Shown here in pieces: positions 45,394 to 56,600 of a stretch of DNA of 64,000 nucleotides; the first letter of the stretch is position 1, and each line of letters begins with the position of its first letter. The DNA comes from Paulownia fortunei (taxonomy: Eukaryota; Streptophyta; Magnoliopsida; Lamiales; Paulowniaceae), in the NCBI GenBank assembly GCA_019321725.1, contig CM033114.1, forward strand, positions 12,814,278 through 12,878,277. Reading direction: 5' to 3'. The notes under the pieces are model-generated. The model did no database searches, was not told the DNA's origin, and saw nothing but the letters and a program-made list of their open reading frames with translations. Both the position numbers and the translations under genes were made by a program.

Positions 45394-47425
45394 TGTGATA
45401 CCCGAGCCTCTTACTACTCACTTGGCCAAATATGATTCATGCATTACATGTTAATTTTATATGCTATTTGCATTTCTATTGACATTGCATAATTTATTTC
45501 ATTTTATAGGAAATACTTGTGGCAGAAACTGTCATCTTACTGTTTTCTTGTATTTTAGGCTTCAAAAGTGTATGGTATGTTGAATAAAACCTATAATTAT
45601 TACCATTTACATGACCATATATGAGTTAAGAGTATTGGAATGAAGTTTTATCAGTTGGAAATTGAAATAGAGAATGATATTGGAGAAACACTCAAACTGC
45701 CAAAATAGCAAAATCTGTTTTGGTGTGCTGTAAAGGAAACTGAATTAAGGGAGCTAAATCCATTATTTTTGGTAATAATATGGCCTGGTTGTCTCCTTAT
45801 ATATGTTATATAAGTATGGTGAAAATTTTGGAGTGATTGAATATACTTAAGGGTGCCAAAACCATTAATGTCATGAAGTGTGCAAAACTGTCACGGTAGG
45901 AAACAATCTATTTCAGTATATCGTGAAGAGAGCTGAACTTGGGAAGCTATATCCGTGACTTTTAGCAATTATATGATATGGTTACATTTATATACATGTT
46001 ATATAAGTGTGGTAAAAATTTGGGAGTGATTGGATATGTTTAGGGATGTTAAAATTATCATGCAACTAAACTTGATAGCAAGAAAATATGACAATATGAA
46101 AATGTGAATCTGCCACATTTGATCACTTAGCATGTTTCAACCTTGATATGTTGCTATTGAGTGTTAACAATTAGGTACATGCTATTAGAGTTATAATACT
46201 TCAATTACATGATGTTTGCATGCATTTAAGATGAGAAATTGAGGTATTTGAGGGCTATATTGGGTTCTAGTTTGTGAAAGCTTGATTGTTAGCTTATAGC
46301 TTGGTGTTTAAGGTCTAGTATGAGATTTTGTGCTTTCAACTTGCCAAATTGGGAATGGTGCTTGATGTTGGGTAATATTACAGGCTATTTTACATCTAAG
46401 GTTGGAGAGGAATACTAAACAAATTTAGACTAAGCCACCAACCAAGTGAAAGGTAAGTAAAAATTCATTTGCAACTACAATGCATAGACATAGTAGATGT
46501 GTGAATTATATGTAATATCATAAATCATATGTGCATAGTAGAGGACTCTCAATTGAGCATACATACATGGGCATTGTCATTGGCACGTGCATGCATCATA
46601 TACACGCATTGTGATAAATCTTGCATTGCACGGCATGATTGTGAGAAAGGAAAATATTTTGCTGACCACTACTAGTGCACCGAAGCATGCATGGATTTGC
46701 ATGGTTTACGCATGGATTTGCAGGTTCGCGTGCATGGATTTGCATGCGTATGAGTATGTATGGATTTGCATGCTTATATGATTATTAGCCATTGGATTAT
46801 GGCGATATACAGAGCTCTTTTCTAGTGCATGGGATAGTAGCGTTGGTCAGGGGCCCAAGAAAGAAATGATTTTGAGAGAAATATTTTGATGCATAAAATT
46901 GCATTATGGGCATAGCATGTTGAGATGCATGACTCGATATTGTGGATTATTCTTTGACATGCATAATCTTTACTTGCTGAGCATTAGCTCATATAGTTTA
47001 TGCATTGTAGGTGAGTACGACGATACCTGAAGCATCTTTTATTGGCTGGGCAGCGGTTGGAGCTCCTGCAGGTGTCTATGAGAGTGTGTACATGGATGAC
47101 GACCTGTTGGGCTATTTTGTTGGCTTGTTATATTTTGAGTCTGTTGTATTATATTTTAGACTGATACTATATTTCGCTTTTACAACTTTACTGTAAATAA
47201 GTATGTAAATATTGGGTTATTGTGGGTGTTGTGTTTTTATATAAATATTGATCCTGCTATATACATGATATGTGTTAGAAAGTATTTTAAACAGGGTTGT
47301 GCATGTAAAAAGTGATATATCTTTTCTTAAAGTGTTACAAAAAAAAAATATTCCATGCATGCACACAGGTTCTATCATGTTAAATTATAATATATATCTA
47401 GTTGTGTAGTAATGGGGGTGTTACA
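45394..47425 (+). mobile_element. B3 5' LTR (with internal deletion)
   Basis: TGTGATACCCGAGCC...GGGGGTGTTACA, 2032 bp. After about 115 bases (TTCATTTTATAG at ~45510) it jumps to GAAATACTTGTGGCAG, which in the 3' LTR lies ~870 bases further on (51010). B1 and B2 have the missing block, so this copy lost it. The short open frame 46587-46781 recurs at 52082 only because both lie in LTRs. Confidence 0.92.
46685..46775. repeat. GCATGGATTTGCA short repeats with RY motifs (5' LTR)
   Basis: Four imperfect copies of GCATGGATTTGCA at ~20-25-base spacing, overlapping CATGCATG. The core CATGCA is the RY/Sph element bound by plant B3-domain factors of the ABI3/FUS3 group (established for seed genes). The same array is at 52180-52270 and, inverted, at ~8175-8250. 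Confidence 0.75.
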
Positions 47426-47428
47426 GAG

Positions 47429-47440
47429 TGGTATCAGAAC
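47429..47440 (+). other. Primer binding site of B3 (tRNA-Met type)
   Basis: TGGTATCAGAAC, three bases after the LTR end; the plant consensus is TGGTATCAGAGC. Confidence 0.9.
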
Positions 47441-47596
47441 CCATGTCTTGATTCTCTAAACTGTCCATGTACATGATCTTAAAACTTGCGGAGCACAGCC
47501 ACGCTAGTAAGTTTTACATTATCATATATTGCATTACATATTCCATGAATTATATTGGCCATATGTTGTCAAACTTGTGTAAAATAGCACTGCGAA

Positions 47597-48660
47597 ATGG
47601 TGAGAACTCGTGGTGAGAGCAGTGGTGGTGCCAGAGTGCAGAGAAATGAGATACCCACCTCGGTTAATGATCGAGATACCATGATTAACTGATTAACAGA
47701 ATTAATTGAAAGACAGGCCGAGCAAATTCAGCAACTGATTTGTCAAAGAGATAATGGTGAACAACCGCGGGTGGAGGTAAACTAACAGCGGGCGGACTAT
47801 ATATATATGGTGGAAGAACGATTTAGGAGGCTGGATCCCCCAACATTTGAGGATGCGATTGATCCTACCGCTGCAGAGGACTGGTTGAGGACCCTAGAAA
47901 ACATGTTCCAGTATAGCAGGGTGCTAGTAGAGGAGAGGGTAATGTGTGCCACTTTCATGCTTCGCGGTAGTGCAGGCCATTAGTGGGATATGATCAGCAG
48001 CATAGAGGACATTACTACCATGAGTTGGGACAGATTCAAGGAGTTATTCCGAAATAAATATTTCACGGCCCTAGTTCGCATGATGAAGATGAATGAGTTT
48101 ATACAACTGCGACAAGGAGCAATGACTATTGGAGAATATATTCGTAAATTTGAACAACTGTCCAGGTTCGCTACGCACATGGTCAGCACTGAAGCACTTA
48201 AAGTAGAGAGATTTCTAGAAGGTTTGAGGCCAGAGTTATACCGGGATGTGAATATGGCGGGTACTCAAGGGGTGACATTTTCACAGGTAGCTGGGAGGGC
48301 ACTAGTAGCAGAACAGGCTGAATTGAGAATCGCTCGTGCACAAGAGGCTCGACAGCAATTCAGACAGCAGGGACAGAGATGGACTATGGGGCAAAAGAGG
48401 CAGGTCCAAATGCAGAGGCCGATCCAAATACAGAAGCCAGGATTTAAATTTCAAGGAGAACAAGTCCAACAACAAGAAGGTCAAAATAAGAGGCCACGGG
48501 TCGAATAAGGAAAAACACTGATGCCAAAAGCTGTATGTCATAAATGTGGTAATCGACATACTGGAGGTAGCTATATAGATACCAGGACGTGTTTTCGATG
48601 TGGAATACCAGGACATATTGCTAAATTTTGCCCAGGTAAATAGAATCAGACCAGCCAAAA
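47597..48660 (+). pseudogene. B3 gag
   Basis: Start ATG at 47597 (MVRTRGESSGGARVQ), about 170 bases after the primer site. The N-terminal region ends at the FRRLDPPTFEDAIDP block. The retrotransposon gag domain has AEDWLRTLENMFQY, MCATFMLRGSAGH-WDMIS, SWDRFKELFRNKYF, MNEFIQLRQGAMTIGEYIRK, FEQLSRFATHMV, and FLEGLRPELYRDV. A Gln/Arg-rich stretch follows, then CHKCGNRHTGGSY and CFRCGIPGHIAKFC: the second zinc knuckle is intact CX2CX4HX4C, while the first has its last Cys changed to Ser. In-frame stops: TGA 47690, TAA 47783, TAG 47981 (a Trp of GHWWD in B1), TAA 48506, TAG 48641. All are single-base changes in an otherwise continuous frame shared with protease and RT. Confidence 0.9.
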
Positions 48661-48676
48661 GAATGTACCAGCCAAG

Positions 48677-49135
48677 GTGTTCACCATGACCAGGGTGGAT
48701 GCAGAAGCAAATCCATCGGTGGTAACAGGTACACTTTATATTTCTAGTGTTCCAACACTTGTATTATTTGATTCTGGAGCTACGCATTCATTTGCATCCA
48801 CTGAGTACGTGAAGAGGTTGGGTAGAATACCAGATGTAGCAGAAATCAGTTATAGTGTAACAGTTCCCTCTGGAGATGCTAGACAAACTGATCGAATTTT
48901 GAGAGCTTGTGCTATACTTGTTGAAGGTAGAGAATTACATGCTGATTTGATTGTACTGGATATGAATGATTACGATGTTATTTTGGGCATGGATTGGTTG
49001 TCAAAGTATGGGGCTACTATCAACTGTAAGGAAAAGACGATGACATTTCAACTTTCTGGGAAAGAGTCTTTCACATTTGCCAGCATTGTGAAGAATTTCA
49101 GATTCCCTATGATTTCAACAGTGAAGGCACAATGA
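48677..49135 (+). pseudogene. B3 protease
   Basis: Same frame as gag. VFTMTRVDAEANPSVVTG, LYISSVPTLVLFDSGATHSF contains the aspartic-protease motif DSGA intact, then EYVKRLG, LHADLIVLDMNDYDVILGMD, WLSKYGATINCKEKTMTF. It ends at TGA 49133-49135. The active site looks usable in itself, but no upstream frame can be read through without passing the gag stops. It would process the polyprotein in an intact relative. A minus-strand frame beneath it is a shadow. Confidence 0.92.
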
Positions 49136-49162
49136 TTACTCGATGATGGTTGCGAAGGGTAC

Positions 49163-49879
49163 TTGGTGAGTGTCATGAACATTGAGGAACAACACCCACC
49201 AACTCTGAGTGAAATACCAGTGGTACGGGAATATACTGAAGTATTTCCAGATGATCTTCCGGGACTGCCACCAGATTGTGAAATAGAGTTTGTTATTGAC
49301 ATACAACCAGGAACGCCTCCAATTTCTAAAACTCCTTACAGAATGGCTCCCTTGGAGTTGAAAGAATTGAAAGTACAATTACAGGACTTGTTGGACAAGG
49401 GATTCATCAGACCGAGCTTTTCACCATGGGGAGCACCAGTTCTATTTGTACGTAAGAAGGATGGCACCATGAGACTGTGCATCGATTATCGAGAGTTGAA
49501 TAGGGTCACAATTAAGAATAAGTATCCGTTACCCAGAATCGATGATTTATTTGACCAGCTTCAGGGTGCTGCAATATTTTCAAAGATTGACTTACGCTCT
49601 GGGTACCATCAATTGAAAATAAAGGAAGAGGATATCCCCAAGACGGCATTTAGTACAAGATATGGGCACTATGAATTTTTGGTGATGCCATTTGGATTGA
49701 CTAACGCTTCAGCAGCATTCATGGATCTGATGAACAGAGTGTTTAAAGAATTTCTGGATAAATTTATTATTGTGTTCATAGATGACATTCTAGTTTACTC
49801 CAGAACTAAAGAAGAGCATGCCGCACATTTAACACAAGTACTAGAGGTCCTGAAAGTGAAGCAGCTGAGAAATAAATAG
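49163..49879 (+). pseudogene. B3 reverse transcriptase, truncated
   Basis: 238 codons in the same frame. Connection region: [20 protein letters not shown] and [22 protein letters not shown] motifs: [60 protein letters not shown] with the first catalytic Asp, [25 protein letters not shown], and [11 protein letters not shown] with the catalytic pair. At [13 protein letters not shown] the sequence changes from RT to the chromodomain region, then TAG at 49877. Fingers and palm are therefore almost intact, while the thumb, RNase H and integrase were removed by the deletion. Confidence 0.93.
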
Positions 49880-49981
49880 ATTCCATTGGTTAAAGTGTTA
49901 TGGAGAAACCAATTGATAGAAGAGGCCACTTGGGAAAGGGAGGATGAAATAAGAACTAAGTATCCAGAACTTTTTCGGTAA
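49880..49981 (+). pseudogene. B3 chromodomain tail remnant
   Basis: Directly after the TAG, still in the RT frame: IPLVKVLWRNQLIEEATWER and EDEIRTKYPELFR, then a stop near 49981. This is the end of the chromovirus integrase tail as in A1 (KVLWMNHFVEEATWKE). It lies ~30 bases before the polypurine tract, as it should. The preceding ~600 codons or so of the family polyprotein are missing. Confidence 0.9.
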
Positions 49982-50008
49982 GTGAAATTTCGGGGATAAA
50001 ATTTTTAT

Positions 50009-50021
50009 AAGGAGGGGAGGA
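50009..50021 (+). other. Polypurine tract of B3
   Basis: AAGGAGGGGAGGA directly before TGTGATACC. Confidence 0.92.
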
Positions 50022-52924
50022 TGTGATACCCGAGCCTCTTACTACTCACTTGGCAAATATGATTCATGCATTACATGTTAATTTTATATGCTATTTGCAT
50101 TTCTAATCACATTGCATAATTTATTTCATTTTATACGACATTCTTGAATATTAAACTTAATTCTGAAGCTCTTGCACGATATTAGTTATTGAATTTTTTA
50201 ATCTAAGTAGTTGATTTTATATTGAAATAAGAAGAAAATGAGGTGGATCAATATTAGATATAGATGGGATATATAGGTTATAATTTTGAAAGTGCTAAAA
50301 GTGTTACTAGTAACCTTATACGGTTTAATTTGATTTGATCAAGTTATTTCAAAAGTATATATTTGTAAATTAGCATACTTGGGATATTGGACATGATATA
50401 ATATGATTTAAGTATCATATTACAAGGCCCTTATGTGCATATGATTTTAGAAATGCAAACTAGATAATTCTTTAAGAATCGGATGCGAATCGGTTTGGAG
50501 ATCGAATGAACGGACATAGGAATTACCTATGGGAATGAATGGTGATTAAGATAGGTTGAAACCAAATAAAAATAGATGAGACACACAAGATTAGGGCTGC
50601 AAGATAAGGGAGAAAATCAGATTTGCCATTTACTTGCCACCTCATGCTTTCTTATTAAGCTTAAGCTAACATCTCAAGCTAACACCTCAAACCCTTCACC
50701 CTTAAGAAACGACCAGACCCTAATTTCAGCCATTTTCATCTTACAAACACACACCTTAAGGTCTCCAAGTGATCCAAATTGATTCCAAGTTGAAATAAAA
50801 GCAAGAAAAGCAAAGAAGAAGTGATTACCATCAAGTTAGCCTCAAAATCTGCATAGGTAACACTTATCTACGGTTTTGCCTTTGGTTTTCAGATTATTAT
50901 GAATGGTTTTATGGTTTATTAAACTTTCAATATCTCTTATAAAAGTGTTAGGAAGTTTTTAGTTAGACTTTGGTGCACAAAGAAAGGGTTTTTGATCACA
51001 AACACTTAATAGGAAATACTTGTGGCAGAAACTGTCATCTTACTGTTTTCTTGTGTTTTAGGCTTCAAAAGTGTATGGTATGTTGAATAAAACCTATAAT
51101 TATTACCATTTACATGACCATATATGAGTTAAGAGTATTGGAATGAAGTTTTATCAGTTGGAAATTGAAATAGAGAATGATATTGGAGAAACACTCAAAC
51201 TGCCAAAATAGCAAAATCTGTTTTGGTGTGCTGTGAAGGAAACTGAATTAAGGGAGCTAAATCCATTATTTTTGGTAATAATATGACCTGGTTGTCTCCT
51301 TATATATGTTATCTAAGTATGGTGAAAATTTTGGAGTGATTGAATATACTTAAGGGTGCCAAAACCATTAATGTCATGAAGTGTGCAAAACTGTCACGGT
51401 AGGAAACAATCTATTTCAGTATGTCGTGAAGAGAGCTGAACTTGGGAATCTATATCCGTGATTTTTAGCAATTATATGATATGGTTACATTTATATACAT
51501 GTTATATAAGTGTGGTAAAAATTTGGGAGTGATTGGATATGCTTAGGGATGTTAAAATTATCATGCAACTAAACTTGACAGCAAGAAAATATGAAAATGT
51601 GAATCTGCCACATTTGATCACTTAGCATGTTTCAACCTTGATATGTTGCTATTGAGTGTTAACAATTAGGTACATGCTATTAGAGTTATAATACTTCAAT
51701 TACATGATGTTTGCATGCATTTAAGATGAGAAATTGAGGTATTTGAGGGGCTATATTGGGTTCTAGTTTGTGAAAGCTTGATTGTTAGCTTATAGCTTGG
51801 TGTTTAAGGTCTAGTATGAGATTTTGTGCTTTCAACTTGCCAAATTGGGAATGGTGCTTGATGTTAGGTAATATTACAGGCTATTTTACATCTAAGGTTG
51901 GAGAGGAATACTAAACAAATTTAGATAAGCCACCAACCAAGTGAAAGGTAAGTAAAGATTCATTTGCAACTACAATTCATAGACATAGTAGATGTGTGAA
52001 TTATATGTAATATCATAAATCATATGTGCATAGTAGAGGACTCTCAATTGAGCATACATACATGGGCATTGTCATTGGCACGTGCATGCATCATATACGC
52101 GCATTGTGATAAATCTTGCATTGCACGGCATGATTGTGAGAAAGGAAAATATTTTGCTGACCACTACTAGTGCACCGAAGCATGCATGGATTTGCATGGT
52201 TTACGCATGGATTTGCAGGTTCGCGTGCATGGATTTGCATGCGTATGAGTATGCATGGATTTGCATGCTTATATGATTATTAGCTATTGGATTATGGCGA
52301 TATACAGAGCTCTTTTCCGGTGCATGGGATAGTAGCGTTGGTCAGGGGCCTAAGAAAGAAATGATTTTGAGAGAAATATTTTGATGCATAAAATTGCATT
52401 ATGGGCATAGCATGTTGAGATGCATGACTCGATATTGTGGATTATTCTTTGACATGCATAATCTTTACTTGCTGAGCATTAGCTCATATAGTTTATGCAT
52501 TGTAGGTGAGTACGACGATACCTGAAGCATCTTTTATTGGCTGGGCGGCGGTTGGAGCTCCTGCAGGTGACTGAGAGAGTGTGTACATCGATGACGACCT
52601 GTTGGGCTATTTTGTTGGTTTGTTATATTTTGAGTCTGTTGTATTATATTTTAGACTGGTACTATATTTCGCTTTTACAACTTTACTGTAAATAAGTTTG
52701 TAAATATTGGGTTATTGTGGGTGTTGTGTTTTTATATAAATATTGATCCTGCTATATACATGATATGTGTTAGAAAGTATTTTAAACAGGGTTGTGCATG
52801 CAAAAAGTGATATATCTTTTCTTAAAGTGTTACAAAAAAAAAAAATATTCCATGCATGCACACAGGTTCTATCATGTTAAATTATAATATATATATTTAA
52901 TTGTGTAGTAATGGGGGTGTTACA
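50022..52924 (+). mobile_element. B3 3' LTR (full length)
   Basis: TGTGATACCCGAGCC...GGGGGTGTTACA, 2903 bp, the longest B LTR in the window. Open frames inside (50576-50782, 52082-52276) are not genes. Confidence 0.93.
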
Positions 52925-52929
52925 AGGGC
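52925..52929. repeat. Right target-site duplication of B3 (AGGGC)
   Basis: Identical to 45389-45393. Confidence 0.93.
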
Positions 52930-54727
52930 CCTTAAAGTGTGGTACCTAACTAATAGTGATAGACCGTGATTGATTGGCCAATAAGAGAATGAATACGGGG
53001 TTTTCATACTTGGTCTTTCAACCTCAGGTATTAGCCGTATTCTATCTCATTCATTGTGGCTTTCCTATACCGATTTTTCAACCTCAAGTATTTGCCACCA
53101 TTTGTTGGGTCCGCCAGTCCCTCCCGCGTTCCTTGTCTACCCGACCATCAATCAAGTGCCATACTTCATTTTTAAAAATCTCATTAAATTCTTAATAGTG
53201 TTATGCTTCATGAACCATAAATGCATCAAACATTACATCATTTGACAAATAATAACAGTCACATTAAAACATGAACAACATTATATGATTCTTGTGATAC
53301 AACAAATGAAAGCTTCAACTTACCTCAAGTCCACTTTGTGCTCAGTGAAAAGGTCAATCTCTTTGGAAGATAGGATGTGTGAAAGACTTAACATAATCAA
53401 ATCATGTACCTTTTAATATTCTTTTTATAAATCATATAGTCTATTTTAGTTAAAATCATATACACTTTTCAATCTTTTGTAAACAATTTCATATCAATTA
53501 CATAACCTTAAAAACAATGCATACTCCATATTTTACTACTAATTCATGACATTAAACATTTGGGCAGCCATTAAATAACTAAAATTCAAACATAATTATT
53601 AGGTCAGCCCACAAAACATGAACACAATCCGAATTAAAATGATGTAAACTTGATTCTAACTTAAATTGATTCTAACCTTCAATTAAGCAAACTAATTGCT
53701 ATTGATCACAATTATTACAAGATCAATAGAAAAAAGTAAATTAAATAATTTCACAAGACTATCAATTTTGCTAAAAAGTAGCTTAACTAGCTTGGTTTTG
53801 GCTTCAATTGTAACTTACTTAAGTTTTCAATCATACAAAAACATACTAAAACATATAACCATCCAAGATACTACAAACTCATCATAAGAAACATTGAAAA
53901 AGAATATACCTTGATTAAGTTGGAATTAAGCTTCAAAATCAATGGGTTTCAAGCTTAAAAGGATGGAAACTTGTGTAGTTTGTGTTCTATGGATTCCAAT
54001 GGATTGAATTCAATTTTTGTGAGTATGAGAGTGTAGAAATTTGGGAGAAACTTAGGAGAATAAGGGCTGGTCATTTTTGAGGTTCTTCCACAAGAAATAT
54101 TGATGAAAATTATTTTTTTGACCTTTCAAAGAGAGGTAAGTGGAGGGCTATGATTGGTTGCATCATGCTTGGTGTCTTCTCATGCCCAAAGCCACGTTTA
54201 TGGGCTAGAGAGATGACAAAATTGATGCTTTGGTGTTATAATCAAGTGCAATGTGGTTTAGAATGATTCCATGCAACCTAGTCAACCAACCAATCAAATT
54301 GCACCATTTTGCATACTTTTAGTTCTTGGCCAAATGTAATATATTTTAAGTAAATATTTAGGCAAGTAATCACTTTAGCATATAACTAGTATACATCAAT
54401 ACAAATAATTCATTTCATGACCATTCAAGGCATCAATCTTTATTAATCGAGATACCGAGCTTTTCACTGCAAAAAGGCACTTAAGGAATATGTTAAATCA
54501 AGAAAAGAAAGTTTGATCTCATTTTCATGTGCTAATGCATGTTTAAGCATAACTGAAGTATATAACAATAATTATTTATGTTCGTGCAATCATGCTATTT
54601 GTATGCCATAATCGATAATACATATTGATTAGATGCATATTCATGCAAGATGCTTATTATTGGCTATGTAGGAGGGAATTGGGCTTTACATTATTATTGG
54701 CTATGTAGGAGATAATTGGGCGTTACA
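52930..54727 (-). mobile_element. A3 3' LTR, right segment
   Basis: Continues the A LTR from CCTTAAAGTGTGGTACCTAAC to the terminus. The terminus is doubled: GGGCTTTACA ends at 54690 and GGGCGTTACA at 54727, each closing a 37-bp copy. It keeps the long form (53350-53915 present). Short open frames at 52974 and 53696 are chance. Confidence 0.85.
54654..54727. repeat. 37-bp tandem duplication of the A3 LTR terminus
   Basis: TTATTATTGGCTATGTAGGA... occurs at 54654-54690 and 54691-54727, differing at a few bases. The A4 LTR has one copy at its start. Confidence 0.9.
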
Positions 54728-55605
54728 CAATAGATCAAGCCCTTAAAATTTAGTTCGAATCCATTTCTTCCTGAATCCATTTCTTCCCAAGATGGAATGA
54801 CACATTATACCTCACTTTTAATAAATTTGGTGTAATACCCATTTTATCAAAAAATACACTTGATGAAGTATGGCATATACTTGCAACCCTTTTTAGATTT
54901 TTGCACGTAACCACATAAAGACGACCCTTCTTGTTTCAACTCCAAGAATTCTTTACTTTGATGACCTAGCATCCCTGGTGAAATACTTAAAAGATTGTTT
55001 TGAACTTATACCAAGTTAACTCTTCCATATTCACCACAAACTTAGCTCCTTCCACCAAGTTCTAGCATCATTTTTCAACAAGAAAATAGAATAGAGTACC
55101 TTCTCAACATCGCAATACGCATGTAGTTAAAGGTAAAATTGAACGATTTCTTCCATTCCTTTACAACCATGAGATCAAGTCCACCATTAAAATCAACAGG
55201 TTCTATATTTCTATACATCTCATACACAACTTGTGACGTATCCGATCGAGCTTATGGCAGAGAAGGTCATTAATTCTATTCTTGGTATCTTTGTTGCATA
55301 TCCAGTAATTGTTGTATTTGTTCACCGGGTATTCTAGTCTATTCTTGAATTACATTAGTTAAATTGTCCACCAAACTATCGTTGCCTTATAATCATCTAT
55401 TATGTTCCTTTTTGGTACCATGACCTCCTGTACATTGCCCAATCTCATTCCATTCATTAGCTAATAACAAATGCACAACCATGATGATAACATAAAATAT
55501 AATCTAAATCAAATAAATATAAAGATATATAAACAAATAGTTGACCAAGTTTCCCAGTCAGGATGTGTTCATACGCCTTCCTCTATCTTCAAGAATGATT
55601 AAACC
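54728..55605 (-). pseudogene. A3 gag remnant joined directly to the LTR
   Basis: The minus strand from the primer site down matches A4 gag: VPKRNIIDDYK near 55440 (A4: [11 protein letters not shown]), [15 protein letters not shown] near 55030, then VIKVKNSWS in a shifted frame (A4: [12 protein letters not shown]). It ends in unreadable gag sequence at 54728, which abuts the LTR without protease, RT, RNase H, integrase or polypurine tract. Frameshifts and stops are frequent. The internal deletion thus removed everything from mid-gag to the LTR edge. Confidence 0.75.
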
Positions 55606-55609
55606 TCCA

Positions 55610-55620
55610 CTCTGATACCA
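55610..55620 (-). other. Primer binding site of A3 (tRNA-Met type)
   Basis: On the minus strand TGGTATCAGAG, five bases from the LTR end. A4 has the same site at 62820. Confidence 0.88.
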
Positions 55621-55625
55621 AAAAC

Positions 55626-56600
55626 TATAACACCTATTAACCTAATTGTAAAGCCTAAACAAGCTGATACAGTTAAGTCAAAAAATATTAACCTTTCAAC
55701 AAAATCAGACCATTATGGTTCTAGTAAAAAGTTTTTTTTATTAGTGAGAAAGGAACTTTAAATTCATCTTTTCTTTCATTTTGTTTCATACACCAATTAC
55801 TTTAGTTAAAAATTGAATATAGTGCTACTGTCACATCCATAGTCTAACATATATCTATTTACAAAACCATAGCAAAGCCACTAAATAAAAATAAAATAGA
55901 GTATTCAAAATGTGCCAACAAAAGTTGTTCGAAACATGGCACATGAATAAACCTTTGTTTGGTTGCTCTGGAAACTTGGTCGACCTCTATACCTGTACAT
56001 CCTCACCTGCATCAGAAGAATTTGAATAGCTAAAAGCTCAATAAGATGAAACTAATACATAGATAAGCACATTAGTTACCAATTCCATCAATTATTAAAT
56101 ACATTATTCAATTCAATAACTTTTCTATCTTGATTCATTTTTTTAGGTACATTTAAGTATGGTACTTAACTGATAGTCATAGAGTGTGATTTTAAGAATT
56201 TGTTCATAATAATTGGCTAATAAGAGAAATTATACAGGTTTCCCATACTGGTTTTTCAACCTCAAATGTCAGTCGTATTCTTTCTCATTTAAGGTGGCTT
56301 TCCATATCTTAATTTTCTCAACCTCAAGTGTTTACCACCTTTTGTTAGGTCTGTCATTCGCGCCTACTTCCGTTGCCTACCCAACCATCAAGCTAGTACC
56401 ATACTCCTTTTCCAAAATCACATCTTCTTAAATTTTATGTTAATTACATGCATTATAAATCATGAATTCTTCAAACACTATATGAGAGTTAATTAACAAC
56501 AATCATGTCAAAATATAAATAAACATCACATTATTCTTGTCATACAAAAAATGTAAGTTTCAACTTAACGCAAGTCCAATTAGTGTTATGAAGTGAAAAA
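55626..56600 (-). mobile_element. A3 5' LTR, truncated
   Basis: Starts TATAACACC (family TGTAACACC, one base changed) and aligns with A1 from 4684 to about 5575 (CAACTTAACGCAAGTCCA). It is cut at 56600 by the copia H LTR. It is clearly more diverged from the other family-A copies than they are from each other. An open frame at 56213-56431 is chance. Confidence 0.8.

Larger units (their letters stand above)
45394..52924 (+). mobile_element. B3, Ty3/Gypsy chromovirus with internal deletion
   Basis: Both LTRs (45394-47425, 50022-52924), primer site, polypurine tract and perfect 5-bp TSD are present, so the insertion is complete at its ends. The interior is only 2596 bases and keeps gag, zinc knuckles, protease and most of reverse transcriptase in one frame, then jumps to the last ~35 codons of the chromodomain tail. 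RNase H and integrase are absent. The LTRs are very similar (a few differences per hundred bases by eye) except for one ~870-bp deletion in the 5' copy. The RT motifs and CHD-type tail place it in the chromoviruses, probably Tekay/Del. Confidence 0.93.

Noticed and set aside
46587..46781. Open frame repeated almost identically at 52082-52276, looking like a duplicated gene
   Set aside because: The two copies are the same position in the two B3 LTRs. The frame consists of the GCATGGATTTGCA repeats and has no homologue outside the LTR.
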